Assembly: GCF_014337215.1 (NCBI RefSeq)
Contig: NZ_CP060635.1
Span: 2,369,501 to 2,433,500 of the forward strand
From: Wansuia hejianensis
GTDB taxonomy: Bacteria > Bacillota > Clostridia > Lachnospirales > Lachnospiraceae
Direction: 5' to 3'
Length of the DNA stretch: 64,000 nucleotides
In this document: positions 33,590-41,906 of the stretch, in pieces
Layout: each line of letters starts with the position of its first letter
How positions within the stretch are numbered: position 1 is the stretch's first letter
Notes under the pieces: generated by a model
What the model saw: only the letters and a program-made list of their open reading frames with translations
Told to the model about the DNA's origin: nothing
The model's database searches: none
Program-made: the position numbers and the translations under genes

Positions 33590-34240
33590 TTAACATCCTT
33601 CCACAAAAGAATGACTCATAATATAAAATTCATCTTGGCTTGGTCGGTATTCTTTTTCCATCTTTTCCAAAGTATCATCATATTTTAGTGCTTCTTCTTC
33701 ACTGATCATCATAACCGGGCTATCATAGTAGCACCATTTATGCCCTTTAAGTGTATCGGGAAGAAGCTCCTTTATCATCATTGCCGCTGGATATTTTCCG
33801 CCTTCTATACATACATCATATTTTTTACAGCTTTTAAATCCACGGCCTACATAATTGGCTGGGCTGCCAAATATTACAACCACATCATAGCCCAGTTCTG
33901 CCGCACGTTCAAAAGAATACTCTATCAATTTTTTTCCGTACCCTTGTCTTTGATATTCTGGTTTGATGCAGAGCGGGCCAAAGGTCAAAATCTCCTTTTT
34001 GTTTCCATCCTCGTCCAATAGTCTCGCCTTTGTATACATGACATTTCCGATCACTTCTCCATTTAATTCTAAGACGAAATCTAACTCCGGCAGAAAATCC
34101 TCATGTTCCCGCATAATGTGTACTAAATAATGTTCTACACATTCCGGAACATAAAGATTATAGAACGCTTCCCTTGTTATCTTTTCAACGACTTCGTAAT
34201 CAGCTTTTTTCTCATTTCTAATCATAATATTTTTCACCAT
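33590..34240 (-). CDS. GNAT-family N-acetyltransferase
   Basis: A 216-residue acetyltransferase. The acetyl-CoA binding motif is FGPLCIKPEYQRQGYGKKLIEYSFERA (about 90-115; Q/RxxGxG/A as QRQGYG). The C-terminal half (VIFGSPANYVGRGFKSCKKYDV) follows the pattern of the YhbS-like predicted acetyltransferases. Substrate unknown. AAAGGAG precedes the ATG. Its codon use is more AT-rich than the flanking core genes, like the deaminase remnant upstream, suggesting a shared acquired origin. Confidence 0.88.
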   Translation of the reverse strand: MVKNIMIRNEKKADYEVVEKITREAFYNLYVPECVEHYLVHIMREHEDFLPELDFVLELNGEVIGNVMYTKARLLDEDGNKKEILTFGPLCIKPEYQRQGYGKKLIEYSFERAAELGYDVVVIFGSPANYVGRGFKSCKKYDVCIEGGKYPAAMMIKELLPDTLKGHKWCYYDSPVMMISEEEALKYDDTLEKMEKEYRPSQDEFYIMSHSFVEGC

Positions 34241-34254
34241 TATTCTATTCTCCT

Positions 34255-34596
34255 TTATTCCATATTGAGTGTTTTAGTATGCCACCAATCGGGGATTAGC
34301 ATTTTTAGCTGTACTACTTTTTTTGTTTCATAGCCGCACAAAATCTCTATTTGTCCTGCGCTTGCATCTAATTGCATTAGAAATTCCCGGCAGGCTCCAC
34401 ACGGGATGCCTGTTTTTCCGTCCGGCATAACTGCAACTATTTTTGCAATATGGCTTTCTCCATTTGTAATCATATTGGCAATCGCATTACTTTCCGCACA
34501 CATACCTAACGAACAGGCGGCATCAATGCAAACACCAACATAAATATTTCCTTTTTCTGTAAGAAGCGCGGCAGAAACGGCTCCGGCTTCGACCAA
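34255..34596 (-). pseudogene. N-terminally truncated cytidine deaminase-like protein
   Basis: The frame has 113 codons from a TTG without a convincing ribosome binding site. The catalytic CAESNAIA and PCGACREF zinc motifs and the C-terminal LIPDWW of cytidine deaminase-like enzymes are intact. Family members carry about 20 more residues before EAGxVSAALLTE. Here the frame upstream (KRIISPLVEAGAVS) runs only to a TAA at about 34632, with no start codon. Directly upstream is a GrpB N-terminal fragment, so a deletion appears to have joined the two genes. Residual activity is possible if the TTG works. Confidence 0.65.
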
Positions 34597-34612
34597 CGGA
34601 GAAATTATTCTT

Positions 34613-34699
34613 TTATATTGTACTTATTTTTTCTTTTTCTATCTCATATTGCAGCGCCCATTCTGTATTATAGTCCAATACAATAATATGTTGTGGCAT
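34613..34699 (-). pseudogene. GrpB (UPF0157) N-terminal remnant
   Basis: Twenty-eight codons, MPQHIIVLDYNTEWALQYEI followed by EKEKISTI, then a stop. This matches the conserved start of GrpB-family nucleotidyltransferase-like proteins (xxVVDYNPEWxxxFExE), which normally run to ~170 residues. The rest is missing and is replaced by the truncated deaminase. Confidence 0.6.
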
Positions 34700-34735
34700 A
34701 GTAAAATCACTCCATATACAAATTTAATACTTTAT

Positions 34736-34790
34736 GGAACAGCGTAAGCTGTTCCCCCGCCCGACAGGGCATGTGTTACGGGATACTCTG
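34736..34790 (-). repeat. Dispersed ~55-bp hairpin repeat, copy 2
   Basis: On the minus strand it reads AGAGTATCCCGTAACACATG, then CCCTGTCGGGCGGGG, then GAACAGC-TTAC-GCTGTTC (7-bp stem). It is 67 bp from copy 3 in the same orientation. An adjoining ATACTC-TG-GAGTAT palindrome lies at its end. Confidence 0.78.
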
Positions 34791-34803
34791 GAGTATACAT
34801 TGT

Positions 34804-34855
34804 GAAGCAGCGTGAGCTGTTCCCCGCCCCGCCAGGGGCATGTGTTACGGGTAAA
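34804..34855 (-). repeat. Dispersed ~55-bp hairpin repeat, copy 3
   Basis: Minus strand: CCCGTAACACATGCCC, CTGGCGGGGCGGGG and GAACAGC-TCAC-GCTGCTTC. It is the same module as 28936-28992 and 34736-34790, with one changed position in the terminal stem. Confidence 0.75.
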
Positions 34856-35010
34856 GCTATAGACACACACCTCCTCCGTATATTCCCATTATACAAAAGA
34901 ATTGCAAAAACGCAATTTTCAAAATATAAATTTCATCAAAATGTAATTCCATTTGTTTCAAAGCTGACCTTGATATTTATGTATTTTTCAAAAGCCAGGG
35001 AACGGTCGTT

Positions 35011-35172
35011 GTGAATGACGCTCCCGACTTTGCGCGCACAAACAGGTGCTACTTCTACCGTAGCCGGGGAATGAAGGGCGGCACCAAATACAATCTGCAA
35101 AGGCATACGTTTGCTATGGCTTCCAGCGGGGAATTGGTTTCTTCCGAACTGTGGCTGAAATGCAGAAAATGA
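35011..35172 (+). pseudogene. Unrecognised coding remnant
   Basis: An open stretch reading VNDAPDFARTNRCYFYRSRG and continuing MKGGTKYNLQRHTFAMASSG...LWLKCRK before a stop. It has coding-like composition in an otherwise AT-rich noncoding interval (34860-35690), but no start or ribosome binding site. It looks like the tail of a longer gene. I do not recognise the family. It could also be chance, so confidence is low. Confidence 0.3.
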
Positions 35173-35321
35173 TTTTAACCAGCGCTATCTATCAGGCAGG
35201 AACTTGTTTCAGAGGTATATTTCTTCAATATATTTGTGTTTACTCTGTGTCCAATTTCTTAAGAATCTTAATTATTTTTTTAATCCTTTCTAAAATTCCA
35301 AAATTTTCAACTTATATATAG

Positions 35322-35621
35322 TATAATAGCGTCAGCTATTATACTTGTGCATATATCAATTTCTGCGGTCCCGCTGAAATTGCTGCACTTTCGCCGAAGG
35401 CATAATATCCGCTTGCGGATATTATAATAGCGTCAGCTATTATACTTGTGCATATATCAATTTCTGCGGTCCCGCTGAAATTGCTGCACTTTCGCCGAAG
35501 GCATAATATCCGCTTGCGGATATTATAATAGCGTCAGCTATTATACTTGTGCATATATCAATTTCTGCGGTCCCGCTGAAATTGCTGCACTTCCGCCGAA
35601 GGCATGATATCCGCCTGCGGT
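35322..35621. repeat. 101-bp tandem repeat, three units, each with three hairpins
   Basis: Units begin at 35322, 35423 and 35524. The first two are almost identical; the third diverges in its last ~30 bp. Each unit holds three perfect or near-perfect stems: TATAATAGC-GTCA-GCTATTATA; CAATTTC-T-GCGG-TC-CCGC-T-GAAATTG; and ATAATATCCGC-TT-GCGGATATTAT. The array ends ~70 bp before the glycosyltransferase start. A CRISPR is excluded because units are contiguous, with no variable spacers. Confidence 0.92.
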
Positions 35622-35693
35622 TTTGGTATAAAGCAAACAGGGGAGTCCGCATCTGATCTGCGGAAAATTTAGTATTGGTAAGGAGACGCTACC

Positions 35694-36962
35694 ATGGTCA
35701 CATTTATTAGAATTTTTAACTTTTCACTTCTTCTCTTATTCAGCGGCTGTTATGCTTACCAGCTTGTCTACATGGTAACCGGCCTCTTGAAAAAAGAGCG
35801 AAAAGAGACCCGTAAAGTACAAATGCACCGTTTTGCTGTCCTGATACCCGCCAGAAATGAGGAAGCCGTAATCGGCGGGCTTTTGGAAAGTATCCGGAAA
35901 CAGACATATCCCGCTGAGCTGATCGATATCTATGTAATTGCAGATAACTGCACCGACCATACCGCCGCTCTGTCTGCCCGGCTGGGTGCTTCTGTCATCG
36001 AACGCTTTAACCATGTGAAGGTGGGCAAGGGATACGCGCTGGACTATGCCTTCAAACAGATTGATTCTGGAAAAGGCCTCGGCCATTATGACGCTTTCCT
36101 GGTCTTTGATGCGGATAACGTTCTGGACCCCGGCTATTTCGCAGCAATGAACCGCACCTACTCACAGGGGTATGAGATTATTACCAGCTACAGGAATTCT
36201 AAAAACTACGGCACCAACTGGATTTCCGCCGGCTATGCTCTGTGGTTTTTAAGAGAATCACGTTTTCTGAACGGCGCCCGGATGAAATTAGGTACAAGCT
36301 GCGCCATTTCCGGAACGGGATTTCTTGTATCTTCCAAAATGATACAGAAAGACGGGGGCTGGAAATATAATCTTCTGACGGAGGATATCGAATTTTCTAC
36401 TGATCACATCATACGGGGCCACAAAATCGGCTATTGCAAAGACGCGATTCTCTATGATGAACAGCCGGTCACATTCCGCGCCTCCTGGAACCAACGGCTG
36501 CGCTGGACAAAAGGCTTCTATCAGGTATTTGCTAATTACGGAGGACTGCTGTGCAAGGGAATTGCCAGGGATCACAGTTTCCAGTGCTATGACATGCTGA
36601 TGGTCATTGCCCCGGCAACGCTGTTGACACTGACTTCCCTTCTGGCAAACATATTTTTCGCCCTGCTGGGAGTTTCCGCCGGGAATATGCTCATCACCGA
36701 GACTGCCGCGGCTGCGTTCGGCGGCTGCCTGCTGAGTATTTATGTGTCATTGTTTGCTTTCGGCGCAGTGACTCTTCTGGCTGAACAGAAACGGATCTAC
36801 TGCAGCAGGCCTAAGCAGGTATTATATCTGTTTACTTTTCCGGTTTTCATATTTACCTATATCCCGATGGCGGTAGTTGCGCTGAGAAAAAACATAACAT
36901 GGAAGCATATTCCGCACACGATCCTGTGTACCGCGGATCAGATATGCAGCAAAAAGCAATAG
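35694..36962 (+). CDS. Membrane glycosyltransferase family 2
   Basis: A 422-residue processive-type glycosyltransferase. An N-terminal helix (about 7-30) precedes the GT-A domain: VLIPARNEEAVIGGLL, the DxD-type FDADN (about 140), the acceptor TED motif in LLTEDIEFS and the processivity motif QRLRW (QxxRW). Three to four C-terminal helices (about 300-400) follow. This layout matches IcaA/BcsA/HasA-like polysaccharide synthases. Product and sugar donor are unknown. The gene stands alone, with the 101-bp hairpin array in its upstream region, which may affect its expression. Confidence 0.9.
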   Translation: MVTFIRIFNFSLLLLFSGCYAYQLVYMVTGLLKKERKETRKVQMHRFAVLIPARNEEAVIGGLLESIRKQTYPAELIDIYVIADNCTDHTAALSARLGASVIERFNHVKVGKGYALDYAFKQIDSGKGLGHYDAFLVFDADNVLDPGYFAAMNRTYSQGYEIITSYRNSKNYGTNWISAGYALWFLRESRFLNGARMKLGTSCAISGTGFLVSSKMIQKDGGWKYNLLTEDIEFSTDHIIRGHKIGYCKDAILYDEQPVTFRASWNQRLRWTKGFYQVFANYGGLLCKGIARDHSFQCYDMLMVIAPATLLTLTSLLANIFFALLGVSAGNMLITETAAAAFGGCLLSIYVSLFAFGAVTLLAEQKRIYCSRPKQVLYLFTFPVFIFTYIPMAVVALRKNITWKHIPHTILCTADQICSKKQ

Positions 36963-36988
36963 GGGCCGCTGGGCAGCGGATACTTAAA

Positions 36989-37033
36989 AGGCAGCCGCAG
37001 GATGCATACTTCATTTGCATCCTGCGGCTGCCT
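36989..37033 (+). terminator. Strong stem-loop between glycosyltransferase and AIM24 genes
   Basis: AGGCAGCCGCAGGATGCA (36989-37006) pairs perfectly with 37016-37033 (18 bp), followed by CTATATTTAA. It separates convergent genes and likely ends transcription from both sides. Confidence 0.8.
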
Positions 37034-37077
37034 CTATATTTAACGGTTTTAACACGAAAGCTATTAGATACAGTGGA

Positions 37078-37758
37078 TTACGAATTCCCGGACGGCAGAT
37101 AGGGCCTCAGGACTCCCGCCACATTGGATATCGGCATTGTCTGGAGGATCACACGGCCAGGTCCGGTGATCACTGTATTGAACAGCCCTTCCCCACCAAA
37201 CAGCACATTTTTCACACCTCTTACCGTCTGTATATCAATGCTGCAGGTGGCTGACATGGCCGCCAGATGGCCGGTATCCACTATGATCTGCTGGCCTGCC
37301 TGAAGGTCATATTCCACCACATGGCCGTCGAACTCCGCAAACAGCAATCCGCTGCCGCTGGCCTTCTGCATGATAAATCCTTCGCCGCCGAACAGCCCTG
37401 ACCCCACCTTCTTGTTAAAGAATACAGATGTGGTCACGCCGTACTCGCTGGCCAGAAACGCGCTCTTCTGAAGAACGATTTCCTGCCCCGGCCCAATGGT
37501 AAATGCCCGGATGGACCCCGGAAAACTGGACGCAAAAGCGATCATACCGGCTCCCTGAGCTGTGTAAATATTCTGAAACAGTTTCTCACCCGCAAACATT
37601 CTGCCGAAAGCTTTCCCCGCTCCCCCGTTCGTTGTTGTCTCCATCGTCATATTCGGAGACATCCAGGACATTCCGCCTCCTTCTGTCACCATCTTCTCGC
37701 CTGCGTCCAGCCTGCAGATTACAACCGGAAGGGTTTCACCTCTGATCTCGTATTGCAT
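37078..37758 (-). CDS. AIM24/TIGR00266-family protein
   Basis: A 226-residue all-beta protein with the repeated pattern of the AIM24 family: VTEGGGMSWMSPNM, FASSFPGSIRAFTI, FLASEYGVT, GLFGGEGFIMQKASGSG and NVLFGGEGLFNT. Such proteins are widespread in bacteria, and the molecular role is not established. No signal peptide is seen. It lies 73 bases downstream of the peptidase gene on the same strand and could be co-transcribed with it. Confidence 0.88.
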   Translation of the reverse strand: MQYEIRGETLPVVICRLDAGEKMVTEGGGMSWMSPNMTMETTTNGGAGKAFGRMFAGEKLFQNIYTAQGAGMIAFASSFPGSIRAFTIGPGQEIVLQKSAFLASEYGVTTSVFFNKKVGSGLFGGEGFIMQKASGSGLLFAEFDGHVVEYDLQAGQQIIVDTGHLAAMSATCSIDIQTVRGVKNVLFGGEGLFNTVITGPGRVILQTMPISNVAGVLRPYLPSGNS

Positions 37759-37830
37759 ATCATTTTCCTCCTCATGGGATTATTCAGTCACCCCAAGTAT
37801 ATCACAGAATCTCCGGCTCCGCATCTGCTT

Positions 37831-38793
37831 TTACAGCGCGATCATATCCGCCCAGCATTTCCGTCCGACAATGCCGTCTACAGGGCCGGCTCCGCCGTTT
37901 CTGGATTTCTGGTAAGCAATTACGGCAGCTTCTGTCTCGTCTCCGAAGGACCAGTCAATATTTCCCGTATAGAATCCTCTGGAATACAAAATTTCCTGAA
38001 CCAAAAGTGAAGAAGCGTTTTTGCTTCCCTTCTTTACCACCTCTGGGACAAACCTTCCATTTTCCTTAGGAAGCCCCAAAAGATCTGACCAGGTCTTGCT
38101 GCCGACAATTCCATCCACTTCTCCTGCTCCTCCCTTTCTGTCGCTCTGGTAGCTCTTCACTGCCTGAAGCGTCTGATCACCGAAGGAACGATCCAAACCT
38201 CCCCGGTAATATCTTCTGGGCAAAAGGATTTCCTGGAGCAGCAGTACAGGCACGCCTGTATTGCCATACTGGACCTTCGGAGCCATGAAGCTGTACTTGC
38301 TGGAAGTTTGGCCCCCGCCTCCACCTGTCTCTCCGCCCTGCGATCCTCCGCCTGCGGTCCAGGTGGCCTTAAATGCATCAAACGTACCATATTTCTGCTT
38401 TAACAGAGTGGGCGTATCGCCCCAGTCCGGGAGATACAGGTGGGGTTTATCCACTGGCGACGTCCAGTCTCCGCCCCATCCCAGCCCGATGGATTTACCC
38501 AAGGCGCCCACGCGATTAAAAAACGCAATATCGTCATAGGCGTGGCCTACGACATTTTTATAAAAATCAAAGGCTATGCCCCATTGATGCTGGCTGGAAT
38601 AACTGCTTCCCGGTGCGTTCGTGATGATTTCACCAGGCTCTGTCCGTCCCTGTGCGTACAGGGCATTTTGCTCCGCCACTGACCGGAAACATTCCCCGAT
38701 CCCCAGCGGAAGGCCTTCGTTGGCGCAAAGCTGCTTTAATTCTGCAATTTTCTGCTGTAATCTCGGGTGTAATTGTGAAATATCTCTTCCCAT
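37831..38793 (-). CDS. Endolysin-like M15 peptidase with two peptidoglycan-binding domains
   Basis: A 320-residue cell-wall hydrolase. The N-terminal M15C-type L-Ala-D-Glu/D-Ala-D-Ala peptidase domain (1-135) has zinc-site signatures SYSSQHQWGIAFDF and DKPHLYL. A G/Q-rich linker (about 148-165) leads to two peptidoglycan-binding repeats, each ending in an xxGGAGxVDGIVGxKxW signature (about 215-240 and 300-318). There is no signal peptide or transmembrane segment, as in phage endolysins that need a holin. No phage genes surround it, so it is probably a domesticated lysin. Its ribosome binding site lies within the terminator stem of the upstream gene (38796-38834). Confidence 0.88.
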   Translation of the reverse strand: MGRDISQLHPRLQQKIAELKQLCANEGLPLGIGECFRSVAEQNALYAQGRTEPGEIITNAPGSSYSSQHQWGIAFDFYKNVVGHAYDDIAFFNRVGALGKSIGLGWGGDWTSPVDKPHLYLPDWGDTPTLLKQKYGTFDAFKATWTAGGGSQGGETGGGGGQTSSKYSFMAPKVQYGNTGVPVLLLQEILLPRRYYRGGLDRSFGDQTLQAVKSYQSDRKGGAGEVDGIVGSKTWSDLLGLPKENGRFVPEVVKKGSKNASSLLVQEILYSRGFYTGNIDWSFGDETEAAVIAYQKSRNGGAGPVDGIVGRKCWADMIAL

Positions 38794-38795
38794 AT

Positions 38796-38834
38796 AAAAA
38801 ATCTCCTTTCTCTATACAATATGAGAAAGGAGAT
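38796..38834 (-). terminator. Terminator whose 3' arm contains the next gene's ribosome binding site
   Basis: On the minus strand ATCTCCTTTCTC pairs perfectly with GAGAAAGGAGAT across a 10-base loop and is followed by TTTTTT. This is a classic terminator for the GGDEF-EAL gene. The AAAGGAG in the 3' arm is also the only ribosome binding site for the peptidase ATG at 38793. Read-through transcripts would hide the site in the stem. Confidence 0.85.
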
Positions 38835-38844
38835 CATTGTGCTT

Positions 38845-41800
38845 TTAATGTCTCTTTTTTGCCGCCTCTGCCTGAATCAGCCTCTTCATATCCGCACTGA
38901 TTTCCGGAGGAAGCAGAGCAGGCTTGGCGAGAAGAAAGCCTTGCAGGTAATCCACATTCATCTGGATAACTGCAACCGCCTCTTCCATTGTTTCAATTCC
39001 CTCTGCGATGATCTGCTGATTCCGCTCATGGGCATAGGATACAATATTTTCCAGAATCTTCTGCTTATCGCGGTCCAGATGGATGTCCCGGATGATCGCG
39101 TAATCAACCTTAATATACCTGGGTGAAAGACCCAGCAGTGCCTTTTCACTGTTGTAGCCGCTCCCATAATCGTCCAGCGCCATTTCACCTCGCCAGCGCT
39201 TCATCAACGCCTTTTTTAAACCGCTGGATTCTTCATCCTGCTCCTCTTCCTCTGTAATCTCTAACACAATATTTTTCAGGTATGGCTGGTACCTCTTCTC
39301 AAACTGATCCAGCTGGTCGCTGGGAAGCACCAGATTCGGCACAGAATTGATAAATATCCTGCATGCCTCTGATACCCGGCCCTTTTCAATCCATCCGCTG
39401 AAAGCCTCCATGGACTTAAACCAGGTCATGGATTCAATCTGATTCAGCTTAGATTCCATCCGCGCCAGCTGAAGGATCTCCGCCGGGTTCTGCAGCGTCG
39501 TCATATGAGCGCGCATCAGCGCCTCATATGCATAAATCTCTCCTGTCGCCGTGCTCACGATCGGCTGGAAATAATATTCTACAGCCCGTTTTTCCAACAG
39601 TTCATTCAATTCCGCTTTATTCTGCATCAAATAAACATCGTGGTTATAGACCCCCAGGTCAAAATCACTGAATTCTCCCTTGACCGAATGCTTCACCTTA
39701 TACATGGCGAAATCCGAATAACGGAGCAGCTGTTCATAGGAAGTGCTGTCTTCCGGATACCATGCGACGCCTCCGGATACCCGGATATGGCATGGCTCCT
39801 GATCGGGCAGGGAAAGGTTCTTTTTCTTGATCCCACGTTTCAGCTCTGCCAGCCTTCCCCGGACCTCTTCCTTGTCCGGATAGCCATAGAGGAAGATATA
39901 GAACTCATCACCGGAAAAACGGGACACGACGGCATCTTCGGGAACTGATTCCTGAAAACATTCGGCGGCGCTCTGTATGTATTTATCGCCATAGTCATGG
40001 CCATAGGTGTCATTCACATATTTCAGGTCATCCAGATCCATCATGACGAGAGCGGCCGTCTTCAGGACACCGCTTCCTTTGCTGAACAGATGTTTCATGA
40101 TCCTGTTAAAAGCCCGTCTGTTCAAAAGGCCCGTCAGCAGATCATGATCCCGCTCATGCTCGATCGCTTCCTTCTCCATCACCGCACTCGTGACATCTTC
40201 AACAAGACCGATACAACGCTGCCCATTATCGCTCAGCGTTACTTTGATATAGCGGAAGGGGCCGTAGCTGTCGCCTTCTGATGGAATTTTATAAAGAATC
40301 TCTCCGTTCTCCCCCTCCATGTCGTTCTGCCTGCAGCTTTCCAGAGAAAGCATCGTATCTCTGAATGAATCTATTGTGATCTCAGAAGGTTCCATCTCAG
40401 GAATGTCAAACATACTGAAAAATTTCTCTGTGATAAAGATCGATCCATCCTTACGGTTCACCTCAAAGACGGATAGCTGGATGCTGGCCATATTGATGAT
40501 ATATGCAAACTTTTCCGCCGTATACAGCATTTCCCCGCTCAAATTCTCCAGAGACTCCGCCAGAAGATCAATTTCCCGGATTCCTGTCTTCGCAAGTACC
40601 ATCTGGCCTGACGGTTTAGCCTTCTTAACGCTCCTGGTCAGCATTGTAACCGGCCGCGAGATAAAAAGGCTGATCAGAATTCCGCCGGCGACGCCGGCCG
40701 CAAGCGTGAGCAGAATTGCCTTAATCAAAGTGGTAATAATCTGATTTGAAAATGCAAACAGATTATTGCGGCTGACTGTGCCCACAAGAGCCCATTTCTG
40801 GCTTGAGAAGGGCGTATTCGTGTTGTACAGGTTCAGATATTCCATATCACAGTACATCTGTTGTTGTCCGTCACTTCGGATCGCCATCTCCCCATCCTGT
40901 TCATAAACCTCTGTGATCTCCTGATCGTCCGCCATCTGGGCATAAACGGGGCCATTAATCAGAACATTTGTGAGCTTTCCATCATCATTCTTTTCAATTC
41001 CCAGCAGGTAGGCGCCCTGATTTTTTTCACCGATTTCACTGTAGGGAATAAGGCTTTTTAAATAGTCCAGTGTCAGATCGATTCCCAGCACTCCATACAC
41101 TGTCCCGTCACTGAGAATCAGAGGAACAGAATAGGAAATCACTTCTTTTCCGTCCCCATACAGGCAATACGGTTCGCTCCAGTATCCCAGATCGGAGATC
41201 TCCAGGTTCTGAGGTTCCTCAATCTGAACAGCCGCCTCAAACGGTTCATACAGATAGGAACCGTATCCGCCGGCCCGCTCAAATTCAAATTGCGGCCTCC
41301 ATTCACTGTCCAGTGAAATATTCAGGTTCTGTACGACCTCCGTCGGCGCATACTCTAAAAGCAGGTCCTGGTTTCTCTCTGTGGAGTTAGAGACAGGATC
41401 ATAGTCCCGGAAATACAGACCCGGCTTATTCTCATAGATCCCCTGCGCGTGTAGCGCCTCCAGATCATCAGTATTTAATATGACAAATGCCCCTGTCACC
41501 CGGTTTGTACGCATCAGAGAAATCAAATCATCAGAGACATCCGCCAGCAGCGGAGTGCTGTAATCCGAACCGTCATCCAACGTGTCCAAAGAGATCTGGC
41601 CTGACCATAACAGACGTTCAGCCGTATTATTCACCTTCTGAACCGTTTCGCTTACATTGGACCATCTGGTTATCATCTCATTTTCCAGATAATTCTTCCG
41701 GTTAATCACCCGTTCCCGCAGTATATCCTTTTCATTTCCCTCCAGATGCTGGATCAGACCGCCGCCGAAAATGCCTCCCACCAGTAATAGGATCTCAATA

Positions 41801-41865
41801 GCGATCAGTATTACCATAGGAAATAATAATTTCCGGGAAATTGGAGTACTCCGCAATTTCTTCAC
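38845..41865 (-). CDS. Membrane sensor with GGDEF and EAL domains (cyclic di-GMP turnover)
   Basis: About 1006 residues. The start is a GTG at 41865, 8 bases after AAAGGA, giving VKKLRSTPISRKLL. The order is: a transmembrane helix (about 15-37); a large extracellular dCache-like sensor (to about 380); a second helix (about 388-412); a PAS-like segment; a GGDEF domain with RFSGDEF; and an EAL domain with YEALMRA, EITEEEEQ, LDDYGSGYN, IKVDY and EGIETMEEA. Both enzymatic cores keep key residues; the first G of GGDEF is S, which is tolerated in active cyclases. It follows the solute-binding lipoprotein gene by about 40 bases, suggesting that protein feeds signal to the dCache domain. Confidence 0.93.
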   Translation of the reverse strand: MKKLRSTPISRKLLFPMVILIAIEILLLVGGIFGGGLIQHLEGNEKDILRERVINRKNYLENEMITRWSNVSETVQKVNNTAERLLWSGQISLDTLDDGSDYSTPLLADVSDDLISLMRTNRVTGAFVILNTDDLEALHAQGIYENKPGLYFRDYDPVSNSTERNQDLLLEYAPTEVVQNLNISLDSEWRPQFEFERAGGYGSYLYEPFEAAVQIEEPQNLEISDLGYWSEPYCLYGDGKEVISYSVPLILSDGTVYGVLGIDLTLDYLKSLIPYSEIGEKNQGAYLLGIEKNDDGKLTNVLINGPVYAQMADDQEITEVYEQDGEMAIRSDGQQQMYCDMEYLNLYNTNTPFSSQKWALVGTVSRNNLFAFSNQIITTLIKAILLTLAAGVAGGILISLFISRPVTMLTRSVKKAKPSGQMVLAKTGIREIDLLAESLENLSGEMLYTAEKFAYIINMASIQLSVFEVNRKDGSIFITEKFFSMFDIPEMEPSEITIDSFRDTMLSLESCRQNDMEGENGEILYKIPSEGDSYGPFRYIKVTLSDNGQRCIGLVEDVTSAVMEKEAIEHERDHDLLTGLLNRRAFNRIMKHLFSKGSGVLKTAALVMMDLDDLKYVNDTYGHDYGDKYIQSAAECFQESVPEDAVVSRFSGDEFYIFLYGYPDKEEVRGRLAELKRGIKKKNLSLPDQEPCHIRVSGGVAWYPEDSTSYEQLLRYSDFAMYKVKHSVKGEFSDFDLGVYNHDVYLMQNKAELNELLEKRAVEYYFQPIVSTATGEIYAYEALMRAHMTTLQNPAEILQLARMESKLNQIESMTWFKSMEAFSGWIEKGRVSEACRIFINSVPNLVLPSDQLDQFEKRYQPYLKNIVLEITEEEEQDEESSGLKKALMKRWRGEMALDDYGSGYNSEKALLGLSPRYIKVDYAIIRDIHLDRDKQKILENIVSYAHERNQQIIAEGIETMEEAVAVIQMNVDYLQGFLLAKPALLPPEISADMKRLIQAEAAKKRH

Positions 41866-41906
41866 CTGACACTTCCTTTCTGGCACTCTCGGTACAGCCT
41901 GACGCT

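Noticed and set aside
35322..35621. CRISPR array
   Set aside because: The 101-bp units are contiguous and near identical; there are no short repeats alternating with unique spacers and no cas genes.
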